A stretch of DNA of 64,000 nt from Desulfacinum hydrothermale DSM 13146 (GTDB taxonomy: Bacteria; Desulfobacterota; Syntrophobacteria; Syntrophobacterales; DSM-9756). Of this stretch, positions 34,396 to 41,750 are shown piece after piece. Position 1 is the stretch's first letter; every line of letters starts with the position of its first letter. The notes below the pieces were generated by a model. The model had not been told where the DNA came from. It ran no database searches and worked only from the letters and a program-made list of their open reading frames with translations. Location: contig NZ_FWXF01000005.1 in assembly GCF_900176285.1 (NCBI RefSeq), forward strand, positions 1 to 64,000. Reading direction: 5' to 3'. Position numbers and translations under genes: made by a program.

Positions 34396-34607
34396 GGCCT
34401 CCCGCTCTTTGGTGGCTTTCTGACCCGTTGACATTCCACCGGCCCCGTGGAGCTTTTTGAATTCTCAGAAAGCCTTGGTGGGGCGGGTTTGAAATCCGCC
34501 CCTCCTGCTGAAACGTCAAGCCGGCGGCACGGGCACACCTAGTGGCCCCAGCCCACCGTCCGCACACGAAGGCAACAGCCTGGGCGTTTCTGGACAGGCT
34601 TCTACAG
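34396..34607. repeat. Composite intergenic repeat, copy B (modules 1-3)
   Basis: Three joined modules. Module 1 (34396-34475) matches copy A at 23801-23880. Module 2 (34479-34508) is a hairpin, GGGGCGG...CCGCCCC, followed by TCCTGCTG, and matches copy C. Module 3 (about 34509-34607) matches copy D, with CGCACACGAAGGCAACAGCC and ACAGGC. It fills the space between alaS and the small minus-strand gene and ends at that gene's stop codon. Confidence 0.6.
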
Positions 34608-34769
34608 CCTGTCGGCCCGGATCCAACCCAGTTGCTCTTCCAGTTCCTCATCCATGCGCTCGTGGAGCTCTTCCAAACGGTAATCGCGCCTGCACGACCT
34701 GCAACGCCACAGGTGCCGGCGTCACCGGCGGATCCAATCGAGCCTTTCGCCGCATTGCGGGCATTTCAT
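34602..34769 (-). CDS. Small dual-CxxC protein with in-frame TGA (predicted selenoprotein)
   Basis: A 55-codon gene read from ATG 34769 to TAG 34602, with TGA at codon 16 (34724-34722). A strong ribosome binding site (AAGGGAGG, 8 bases upstream) supports the start. The product begins MKCPQCGERLDWIRR, then the TGA residue, RRHLWRCRSCRRDY and an acidic helix ending GWIRADRL. The two CxxC pairs (Cys3/6 and Cys23/26) suggest a zinc ribbon or redox site with Sec between them. Reading on past TGA gives the second CxxC in frame, which is hard to explain by chance. Small dual-CxxC proteins, some with Sec, are known in sulfate reducers. The fdhA gene here also uses TGA as Sec. Confidence 0.7.
34684..34724 (-). 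promoter_or_regulatory. Candidate SECIS hairpin after the TGA codon
   Basis: Five bases after the TGA the transcript can fold with GCAC/GTGC (4 pairs) and CTG/CAG (3 pairs, or CCTG/CAGG), a 3' bulge containing U, and a G/U-rich apical loop of about 8 bases. Position and size fit a bacterial SECIS element, but no folding calculation was done. Confidence 0.4.
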
Positions 34770-34997
34770 CCAAACAGCCTCCCTTCTCTCTTCCCCATGG
34801 GGGCCGGCCCAGGAATGACCATGGGAACTGAAGCGCCCACCTTTTTGGAAGCCGGCCCCCTTTCCAACCGTTTTCCGCCTTCGACGCAAAACCCATCGCC
34901 CCGGTCTCTATCCGCTTTTGCTTGAATTGACAAGAAAAGACAACTTCCTTACCCTTTCCAAACCGCCATCCGCTCGACAAAAAGGGAGACGAGGACT

Positions 34998-35984
34998 ATG
35001 CCGGCCAACCTGCCCCCTCCGTACTTCGAAGCGGAAAAGCGCTACCGCGAAGCCAAGACCCCCGAGGCCAAGATCGAAGCCCTCGAGGAAATGCTCACCA
35101 TCATGCCCAAACACAAGGGCACCGATAAACTCCGGGCCGATCTGCGACGAAAGATCGCCAAATTCAAATCCCAGGCGCAACAAAAAAAGGGCGGCGGCAA
35201 GCAGGGAACCGCCTACCAGATCGACAAGGAAGGCGCCGCCCAGGTGGTGGTCACGGGGGCGCCCAACACGGGCAAATCCTCCCTGGTGGCGGCCTTGAGC
35301 AACGCGGAGCCGGAAGTGGCCGATTTCCCCCATAGCACCTGGAAGCCCACCCCGGGGATGGTGCCGTACGAAAACATTCAGTTCCAGTTTATCGACACCC
35401 CCCCGATCAATGCCAGCTACGTGGACCCCTGGATGGCCGACCTGATCCGCAGAAGTGACCTGATGCTCTTGCTGGTGGACCTCCAGGCGGATCCCCTGGG
35501 CCAGTTGGAAGAAACCCTGGACGTCCTGGCTCGACTGCGTATCTACCCGGAAGGATGTCCCATTCCCGACGATCTACCCAAAAAACCTTGCATCAAGAAA
35601 GCCCTGGTGGCGGCAAACAAGGTGGATACGGAAAGAGACCGAGAAGACTTCCAGGCCTTCGTGGAGCTGGCGGAATGCCCTCTGCCCTGCCTGCCCGTTT
35701 CCACCCGTTCCGGATACGGACTGCACGAGCTGTTGGAGCGCACTTTTCAAGTCTGCCGGATTATTCGGGTTTATACCAAAGCCCCCGGCAAGGAGCCGGA
35801 TCGGAGTGCGCCCTTCGTCCTCGCGCAGGGAAGCACCTTGCAGGATCTTGCGGAAAAAATTCACAAAGACTTTGTCCACAAGCTCAAGTTTGCTAGAATA
35901 TGGGGGACGCAAGTCTTTGACGGACAGATGGTCCAAAAGGATTACGTGCTCCACGACGGTGATGTTGTCGAAATTCGTATCTGA
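34998..35984 (+). CDS. DRG/Obg-like GTPase with C-terminal TGS domain
   Basis: A 328-residue cytoplasmic GTPase. An N-terminal helical region (about 1-75, Lys-rich at 55-70) precedes the G domain with G1 GAPNTGKSS, G2-like Thr region, G3 DTPP and G4 ANKVD. The C-terminus (about 270-328) is a TGS domain (FVLAQGSTLQDLAEKIHKDF, ending VLHDGDVVEIRI). The architecture resembles archaeal/eukaryotic DRG proteins more than bacterial ObgE, which carries its extra domain at the N-terminus. A ribosome-associated role is likely by family, but not shown. It is followed by the sigma factor gene after 299 bases. Confidence 0.85.
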   Translation: MPANLPPPYFEAEKRYREAKTPEAKIEALEEMLTIMPKHKGTDKLRADLRRKIAKFKSQAQQKKGGGKQGTAYQIDKEGAAQVVVTGAPNTGKSSLVAALSNAEPEVADFPHSTWKPTPGMVPYENIQFQFIDTPPINASYVDPWMADLIRRSDLMLLLVDLQADPLGQLEETLDVLARLRIYPEGCPIPDDLPKKPCIKKALVAANKVDTERDREDFQAFVELAECPLPCLPVSTRSGYGLHELLERTFQVCRIIRVYTKAPGKEPDRSAPFVLAQGSTLQDLAEKIHKDFVHKLKFARIWGTQVFDGQMVQKDYVLHDGDVVEIRI

Positions 35985-36283
35985 ATGACGACAGCCCACT
36001 CCTTCTCAACTCGCTCGTTTCTTCACTCAACGCGCCCTTTCGACCACTCCACCACCGGTGGGAATCTCTTCCATCCTCAGACGACGGCCTGATCCGCGCC
36101 AAGACGTCGCATTGACCCGGCGGTCAACGAATCTTAGGTTTCTTAAAGGAGGTGTTCGGAGACACCATAGGACCGAGGGAGACCTGTCACTTGTGGAGAT
36201 TCCAAAAGGGAGGTGTGGTGATCCGATTGTGACGAACATTGAGACATAGAGGGCCTAGGGTCTCCCCATGAGGAGGGGTCATC
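35985..36283. promoter_or_regulatory. Leader/promoter region of the sigma factor gene
   Basis: These 299 bases precede the sigma gene. TTGACC at 36113-36118 followed 17 bases later by TAGGTT (36136-36141) is a weak candidate promoter. Two Shine-Dalgarno-like runs (AAAGGAGG at about 36147 and AAAGGGAGG at about 36206) precede no credible reading frame, so they may be part of a structured leader. Confidence 0.3.
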
Positions 36284-37606
36284 ATGAAAGGATACCGTTC
36301 GGACGACTATGATCCTTTCCAAAAGTGTTACCCCGAAAGTGAGCTGGAGGAAAGTTTCGAGCGCCTCCTGGACATGGGAAGCCTGGGATTGGCCGATGAC
36401 ATGGCTCAAGATCAATTGGATGAGGATGATCCGGTGGATGAGCATCAAAACGACCTGAAAAAGGAACGTGACTCCCGGACCCTGACAGGATCCGACGAAT
36501 CGGCGGAGTCGCTGAAAGATGTGGACCGCACAAGTGAGGATCCCGTGGATGATTTCGATGAGGACCATGTGACCTGTTACTTGAAAGAAGTGTCCGCTTA
36601 TCCCCTGCTGACACCGGAGATGGAGATCGAGCTGGCCAAGCGCATCCGCGACGGCCAGGACGCCCTGGTGCGCCTTGTGGAGGAGCACGCAACAGCTCAT
36701 CCCGTGCTCCAGGACCTGAAAGCCAAGGTGGACACACTCCTATCCCAGGAAAAGAGCTTCCCCGGGGTGCGGGACAAGATCCTGAAGGTCATTTCCCGAA
36801 CCTTGCGCCAAGCGTGCAACGATCATCCGGAAGAGCCTCTGTTCGTCCGGCTGCGGGAAGAGTGTGACCAGATCATGGCCCGCATCGATGAGGCCAAACA
36901 CCACATGGTGAAGGCCAATCTGCGCCTCGTTCTGAGCATCGCCAAAAAATACCGCGGGCGGGGCATGAGTTTCGACGACCTGATCCAGGAAGGCAATCTG
37001 GGGCTCATGAAGGCGGTGGGCCGCTACGACCACACCAAAGGCAACCGCTTCAGCACCTACGCCACCTGGTGGGTGCGCCAGAGCATCATTCGGGGCATCT
37101 ACGACAAGACCCGGACCATTCGACTGCCGGTGCACTTCATCGAGCTCAAGAACCTTTTCTTCAAGGTGTTCCACGAGCTGGTGAAGGAACTGGGCCGCGA
37201 GCCGACGCCGGAGGAAATCAGTCAGCGGGCCAACATCCCGGAAGAGAAGGTGGAGATGGTGCTCAACCTGGTCAGCCAGCCCCTGTCGCTGGAAATGCCG
37301 GTGGGAGAAGACGAACAGCGCTTGTGCGACTTCATCGAAGACGAGGAATCCGAGTCCCCCGTGGAAGGCTGTGAGGCCCATGAACTGGCGGAGCTCACCC
37401 GGGAGCTGCTGGCCAGCCTTCAGCCCCGCGAGGAAAAGATCCTGCGCCTCCGGTTCGGACTCAACGGCCGGCCGGGCGAAACCCTTGAAAAGATCGGCAA
37501 GAACTTCAAGGTGTCCAAGGAAAGGATCCGACAGATCGAAAAGAAGGCGTTGCGCAAGCTGCGCCATCCCAGCAAGCAGGAAACCTTGAAGCCTTACCTG
37601 GAATAG
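36284..37606 (+). CDS. Sigma-70 family RNA polymerase sigma factor (RpoS/RpoD-like)
   Basis: A 440-residue group 1/2 sigma factor. A long acidic N-terminus (about 1-95) lacks a clear region 1.1. Region 1.2 is VTCYLKEVSAYPLLTPEMEIELAKRI (in parts), region 2 contains RLVLSIAKKYRGRG, LIQEGNLGLMKAVGRYD and FSTYATWWVRQSI, and region 4.2 ends EKIGKNFKVSKERIRQIEKK. The HTH differs from housekeeping RpoD (usually VTRERIRQIE) and the protein is shorter than typical RpoD, so an RpoS-like alternative factor is favoured. GGAGGGG precedes the ATG. A strong terminator follows. Confidence 0.85.
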   Translation: MKGYRSDDYDPFQKCYPESELEESFERLLDMGSLGLADDMAQDQLDEDDPVDEHQNDLKKERDSRTLTGSDESAESLKDVDRTSEDPVDDFDEDHVTCYLKEVSAYPLLTPEMEIELAKRIRDGQDALVRLVEEHATAHPVLQDLKAKVDTLLSQEKSFPGVRDKILKVISRTLRQACNDHPEEPLFVRLREECDQIMARIDEAKHHMVKANLRLVLSIAKKYRGRGMSFDDLIQEGNLGLMKAVGRYDHTKGNRFSTYATWWVRQSIIRGIYDKTRTIRLPVHFIELKNLFFKVFHELVKELGREPTPEEISQRANIPEEKVEMVLNLVSQPLSLEMPVGEDEQRLCDFIEDEESESPVEGCEAHELAELTRELLASLQPREEKILRLRFGLNGRPGETLEKIGKNFKVSKERIRQIEKKALRKLRHPSKQETLKPYLE

Positions 37607-37633
37607 GGTAATAAGGACGGGCGTGGATCGGAT

Positions 37634-37664
37634 CCGGCTTCCTTGGGAAGCCGGGTCTTTTTTT
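37634..37664 (+). terminator. Rho-independent terminator after the sigma factor gene
   Basis: CCGGCTTC (37634-37641) and GAAGCCGG (37647-37654) form an 8-base-pair stem with a 5-base loop, followed by GTC and a run of seven T. Confidence 0.9.
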
Positions 37665-37709
37665 GTGTTGAACCCCCGGCCTTTCCGGGCGGAAGAAGAA
37701 GGGTACGTG

Positions 37710-38123
37710 ATGGCGATGAAACAGGACCCCAGACCTCGTAAAGGACCGTGGTGGCAGGAGGGGGTGGATCTTTCCGAGTTGGATTGGACCCCGCTTCCTT
37801 CCGGTGAACTGAGCGGCAAGCAGAGAGGGCATCTGAAATCCTTGGCCCACAAACTCCGTCCCGTGGCCCGCATCGGCCAAGAAGGCATCACCCCGGGCGT
37901 GATCTCCGAGATTCGAAAGCAGCTCCTTCACCATGAGCTGATCAAGGTCAAGTGGGCGGATCTTTCCAGTGAGGAAGGCCCGAAAAAGGAGCAGGCCCGG
38001 CAACTGGCCCGGCGGGTCGGAGCCCACTTCGTACAACTCCTGGGGCACAACGTGGTGCTTTACCGGGCTCCCGACGCCGGCGCCATGGAAGACGGGCGCG
38101 CCCCCAAGATTCGGCTGCCTTAG
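37710..38123 (+). CDS. YhbY/CRM-domain RNA-binding protein
   Basis: A 137-residue protein with one CRS1-YhbY domain (about residues 35-125): LSGKQRGHLKSLAHKLRPVARIGQEGITPGVISEI, read in parts, with the GxxG-like loop and the C-terminal HFVQLLGHNVVLYR. Such proteins bind rRNA and act in large-subunit assembly. The N-terminal 30 residues are basic and proline/tryptophan-rich and are not part of the domain. ATGs at 37710 and 37716 are both possible. It lies just downstream of the sigma factor terminator. Confidence 0.85.
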   Translation: MAMKQDPRPRKGPWWQEGVDLSELDWTPLPSGELSGKQRGHLKSLAHKLRPVARIGQEGITPGVISEIRKQLLHHELIKVKWADLSSEEGPKKEQARQLARRVGAHFVQLLGHNVVLYRAPDAGAMEDGRAPKIRLP

Positions 38124-38125
38124 CA

Positions 38126-38266
38126 GTCTGGCCGAAAACGGGACGTTGTACCCTTCTTTGCATTCCTAACGAGTTGACATTCCACTGTGGCCTGTGGCCC
38201 GTTGGGGCTTTGGGGACAGCCTCGAATAGGGGCGGGTTCGGAACCCGCCCCTACTGCTGCAAGGCC
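38126..38266. repeat. Intergenic repeat, copy C (modules 1-2)
   Basis: GAGTTGACATTCCAC (38171-38185) matches the middle of copy B, and the hairpin AGGGGCGGGTT...AACCCGCCCCT (38228-38252) followed by ACTGCTG matches module 2. It fills the gap between the convergent YhbY and flavodoxin genes, where the hairpin could also end transcription. Confidence 0.55.
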
Positions 38267-38277
38267 ATCGCACAGCC

Positions 38278-38757
38278 TCAGGCCAGCTTCAGGCACAGTT
38301 CCGCCACACGGCGGCCAAGTTTCCGGGCGTTTTCCGCTGTCTTTTCGTCCGGAGCTCCCACGCAGGCCACGCCATAGTGGCCCGTGGCCGACAGGGGATC
38401 TCCGACCACGATCATCCCGTAGATGAGAAAACATTGCAGGATGGACAGGATCGTGGTCTCCTTGCCCCCGGTGGGATCACCCGAGGTGGCGAAAGCGGCT
38501 CCCACCTTGTTTTCCATCTTCTTGCGAACTCCCACGAAATCGTCAAAAACACGCTTGAGATCCGTGGCCATGACCCCGAAGTAAACGGGAGAACCGGCGA
38601 TGACACCCGCTGACTTCACAAAATCGTCCTTGGTCACTTCCTGCGTGGAACGCACCAGCGCCTGAACGCCTTCCACGGATGCCACGCCTTCCGCCATGTA
38701 TTCGGCCAGTTTTCGGGTATTTCCGCCTTTGGAGTAGTAAAGCACCAGCACCTGCAT
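38278..38757 (-). CDS. Flavodoxin-like NAD(P)H:quinone oxidoreductase family protein
   Basis: A 159-residue flavodoxin-fold protein. The FMN phosphate loop is LYYSKGGNTRKLAEYMAEG, followed by AGVIAGSPVYFGVM and KVGAAFATSGDPTGGKETT, close to WrbA/NAD(P)H-dependent FMN reductases and flavodoxins of anaerobes. The ATG at 38757 has a perfect AAAGGAGG. It lies 37 bases after a radical SAM gene on the same strand and could supply the electrons for that enzyme, which is inference. Confidence 0.88.
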   Translation of the reverse strand: MQVLVLYYSKGGNTRKLAEYMAEGVASVEGVQALVRSTQEVTKDDFVKSAGVIAGSPVYFGVMATDLKRVFDDFVGVRKKMENKVGAAFATSGDPTGGKETTILSILQCFLIYGMIVVGDPLSATGHYGVACVGAPDEKTAENARKLGRRVAELCLKLA

Positions 38758-38794
38758 CGGTACCTCCTTTGTCTTGCACGCCGATGATCGGTCC

Positions 38795-40081
38795 TCAGTT
38801 GCACTGCACGGAAGCCCGTGAAGCACCCTTTCCCATCTCTTCCTGAGCCTTCCATTGGCCGAAAAGCTTACCATGCGAGATGAGGCGTTCCAAGCGCTGC
38901 CGAACGCCTTCCGGTATGCGCTCAGGTGAAGCGCCGGCCCAAGGGGAACCGGGCAGGGGAACGAAGGCGTGCGCATGGATTCGGGCGCCCGCATCCACCA
39001 GTTCCTCCATGAAGTCCACGGACCGGTGCATGCCCTGCTCGCTCTCGCCGGGAAGGCCCAGGATGAAGTCCACAATGGGCTGAAACCCCTGGGACGCCAT
39101 GGCGCGGCACGCCTGTCGCACCTCCCGGAGGCCGTGGCCCCGGCCCATGCGCTCGAGCATGCGGGCATCTCCGCTCTGGGCCCCCATGACGAGCTGTCGA
39201 TTGTCGCAATAGCGGGCGATCGTCTCCAGCGCTCGGCCATGGACAAACTCGGGGCGCACCTCGGAAGGAAAGGTCCCGAAAAAGATGCGCCCGTGGGGCG
39301 GCAGCCTCTTGCGAATCCCAGACAGCAAGGCCTCCACGGCCTCTCCATTCCAGACGAGGCCGTCGGAAGAGCCGTAGGCCAGAGCGTTGGGGGAAATGAA
39401 ACGGATGTCGGTGCGCTCCGCCGCCACCATGGCCTCCACGGCCTGAAAGATCCTTTCCAAGCTCCGGTGACGCACTCTCCTGCCTTTGAGCCGCGGCGTC
39501 TGGCAGTATTTGCACCCGTAGGGACATCCCCTCGTGATTTCGATGGGCCCGAACTTGCCGTGGCCGATGGGAAGGGCCGGTACCCGGTCCAGGTCAACCC
39601 GGGGAGCACGGCCGGTGTGCACCGGCCCCTGGGGCCCGGCCAGGTACAAACCCGCCACCGTTTGCAGGGATTCTTTCCGCAACCATGCCCTCACCAAGGC
39701 GCCGAAGACGGCCTCTCCGTCACCCAGGCAGACGGCGTCGAAGCCGGACTGCAGCGTCCTTTTGGGGTCCCCCGCCGGATGGGGCCCCCCGGCCGCCAGG
39801 AAGATCCGGTCCCTCCATGGGGCAGCCGCCAGCAGATGGAGCTCTTCACGCACCGAAGGCCATTGGGGCGTCATGAAGGAATAGCAAAGGAGGAGGCGTT
39901 CATAGCTCCTCAGCAGGCGCTCCACTTGGCTCATGACCATCTCTTTTGCCCTGGAGTCCAACCAATAGACGGGTGTATGATCGAGTGGTTCCGCAAGTGC
40001 TTCCAGGGAGGCCAGAAGGGCCAGGAAGCTGTAGCGGTTGGATTTGGTAAGTCTAAAAACAAGGGCTTGAGAAGCCGCCAC
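38795..40081 (-). CDS. B12-binding-like/radical SAM protein
   Basis: A 428-residue enzyme. The N-terminal part (about 1-135) looks like a cobalamin-binding-type alpha/beta domain (LLLCYSFMTPQWP, IFLAAGGPHPAG) without the DxHxxG motif. The radical SAM core has the CxxxCxxC cluster site in GCPYGCKYCQTP near residue 189. It also has LVMGAQSGDARML and DFILGLPGESE, typical of the elongator/MiaB-like fold. It resembles the family called B12-binding/radical SAM in methanogens and sulfate reducers (MJ_1487-like); substrate unknown. The start is GTG at 40081, with GGAGG upstream. Divergent from the CarS-fusion gene, 70 bases apart. Confidence 0.8.
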   Translation of the reverse strand: MAASQALVFRLTKSNRYSFLALLASLEALAEPLDHTPVYWLDSRAKEMVMSQVERLLRSYERLLLCYSFMTPQWPSVREELHLLAAAPWRDRIFLAAGGPHPAGDPKRTLQSGFDAVCLGDGEAVFGALVRAWLRKESLQTVAGLYLAGPQGPVHTGRAPRVDLDRVPALPIGHGKFGPIEITRGCPYGCKYCQTPRLKGRRVRHRSLERIFQAVEAMVAAERTDIRFISPNALAYGSSDGLVWNGEAVEALLSGIRKRLPPHGRIFFGTFPSEVRPEFVHGRALETIARYCDNRQLVMGAQSGDARMLERMGRGHGLREVRQACRAMASQGFQPIVDFILGLPGESEQGMHRSVDFMEELVDAGARIHAHAFVPLPGSPWAGASPERIPEGVRQRLERLISHGKLFGQWKAQEEMGKGASRASVQCN

Positions 40082-40151
40082 CGGTCACCTCCAGGCAGGT
40101 TGCATCACCCGGCGCTTGGGCGCCTTGGACAAAGAGGTCTTATAGCTCATC

Positions 40152-41588
40152 ATGTGGATCCCGTTGAAGTGTCTTGTTCTCTTGTGGCTGATCAATCTGG
40201 TCCCCCCGCTGCTGTCCCATTTTTTTTCCGATCAGTGGCCCCGCCCCGTGGATGGCGGGCGCGTGTTCCGGGACGGCAGACCGCTTCTGGGCCCCAACAA
40301 AACCCGGCGGGGTGTGGCGGGGGCACTGGTTGCCGGTACCGGGGTTTCCGTGCTTCTGGGATGGCCCTGGTTTCTGGGATTGTCCGCCGCCGCCTTGAGC
40401 ATGATCGGGGATATGGCATCGAGCTTCCTCAAGCGCCGCTTGAACTTGCCCAGCGGCAGCAACGTCCCGGTGCTGGATCAGGTCTTTGAAGGGCTCCTGC
40501 CTATGGCGGTTCTCAGCCCCCACACGGGCCTGGGAGCCGGACGGACCTTCCTGACCCTGACTTTCTTCGTGGTCGGCGCCTATGTGGGATCCCATTTCCT
40601 GAAGCAGGTTCTTCTGCAAAAACCCTTCGACGACTATCCCCGGCGCATCCGGCCTCGGGTGCGGCTCCGGGAATTGGCCAGTTGCCAGATCCGCTCCAAT
40701 CCCTGGCCGCAGCTTTTTCACTTCGAAGACGTGCTCATGTACCGGTTGGTGATGAACACGGTCTTCCGGGGCCTGGGAATCTACGAAGCGGGAAAGGCCA
40801 ATGCCGTGAATGTGACAAAAAGGCATTTGACCTTGGAACTGGAGGATCTGCCGGTCGCATTCGACGGCTATAGCCTGCTGTTTATGAGCGATCTGCATCT
40901 GGACGGACTGGACGGACTGGTGGAAAGGCTCGTGGCCATGGTCCGGGAAGAGGAAGTGGACCTGTGCCTTCTGGGCGGAGACTACCGGATGGAAAATTTC
41001 GGCCCCGCCGATGAAGCGCTGAGACGGCTCGCCCTTCTCTTGAACGCCGTCCGGGCACGCGACGGGATCCTGGCCGTTTTGGGAAATCACGATTGTCCGG
41101 AAATGGCCACGGCCCTTGCGGAAACACCCGTCCGATTCCTGATCAACGAATCCGCGGCCGTTCGGAGGGAGGAAGAGACGATCTGGATCGCGGGCGTGGA
41201 CGATCCCCACTATTTCCGATGCGACGACCTGGACGCGGCCTGGTCCCGGATCCCGGCAGGCGCATTTGTGATCCTTTTGGCCCATTCCCCTGAAATCGCC
41301 GAAGAGGCCGCCCGCCGTGGGGCTCGTCTCTACCTGTGCGGCCACACCCATGCGGGGCAGATCCAGGTCCCCTTCGTGGGCCCGGTCTTTACCCACAGCC
41401 GTTCTCCGCGCGCCCTCTGCCAGGGAATGTGGCGCCGCGGATCCATGACCGGCTACACCAGCTCGGGTGCCGGCGTCTCCGGCTCTCCGGTGCGCTTTCG
41501 CACCACTGGGGAGGTGGTGATTCTCACCCTGAAGCGCGCCCGGAAGACGGCACCCGACCGGCTCCACAAGAGCCTTTCCGGACCTTGA
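40152..41588 (+). CDS. CarS-like (DUF46) membrane domain fused to a metallophosphoesterase
   Basis: A 478-residue fusion. The N-terminal ~175 residues are membrane-embedded and resemble CDP-archaeol synthase CarS (DUF46): GPNKTRRGVAG, IGDMASSFLKRR and PVLDQVFEGLLP. From about residue 220 comes a calcineurin-like metallophosphoesterase with the metal motifs DLHLDG, GGDYR, GNHDCPE, LAHSPE and GHTHAGQ, like YkuE/UDP-diacylglucosamine hydrolase-type enzymes. One protein thus combines a likely CTP:lipid-phosphate nucleotidyltransferase fold with a phosphodiesterase. No good Shine-Dalgarno precedes the ATG at 40152. Confidence 0.8.
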   Translation: MWIPLKCLVLLWLINLVPPLLSHFFSDQWPRPVDGGRVFRDGRPLLGPNKTRRGVAGALVAGTGVSVLLGWPWFLGLSAAALSMIGDMASSFLKRRLNLPSGSNVPVLDQVFEGLLPMAVLSPHTGLGAGRTFLTLTFFVVGAYVGSHFLKQVLLQKPFDDYPRRIRPRVRLRELASCQIRSNPWPQLFHFEDVLMYRLVMNTVFRGLGIYEAGKANAVNVTKRHLTLELEDLPVAFDGYSLLFMSDLHLDGLDGLVERLVAMVREEEVDLCLLGGDYRMENFGPADEALRRLALLLNAVRARDGILAVLGNHDCPEMATALAETPVRFLINESAAVRREEETIWIAGVDDPHYFRCDDLDAAWSRIPAGAFVILLAHSPEIAEEAARRGARLYLCGHTHAGQIQVPFVGPVFTHSRSPRALCQGMWRRGSMTGYTSSGAGVSGSPVRFRTTGEVVILTLKRARKTAPDRLHKSLSGP

Positions 41589-41636
41589 AAGGAGAGGGCC
41601 TTTGCGCTCAGGCGCCGGATCCTATCCCGCGGGAAA

Positions 41637-41750
41637 GCCGCCCCTACTGCGGTCTGGCCAGGTGGGCGGCACAAGCCCCCTTGGTAGTCCCAAACTTCCA
41701 TTCGCACAAGAAGGGAGCAGCCCGGACGTTCTCAGACAGGCCCTCAGGCG
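41637..41750. repeat. Intergenic repeat, copy D (module 3)
   Basis: About 113 bases align with 34495-34607: both begin at a CCGCCCCT-CTGC box, then GGCGGCAC, and after the same ~50-base spacing reach TCGCACA-GAAGG--CAGCC and ACAGGC. It lies between the CarS fusion and the 3' end of the GspE/PilB gene and slightly overlaps the latter. Confidence 0.55.

Noticed and set aside
31521-34538. Very long antisense frame (about 1005 codons) opposite alaS
   Set aside because: It is a GC-driven shadow of alaS with no recognisable protein motif; alaS is complete on the plus strand.
34509-34607. Repeat module 3 as part of the selenoprotein coding region
   Set aside because: The coding frame ends at 34602, with only a few bases of overlap, and copy D shows the module exists without the gene.
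36140-36240. Small peptide genes after the Shine-Dalgarno-like runs before the sigma factor gene
   Set aside because: No start codon at proper spacing opens a frame longer than a few codons.
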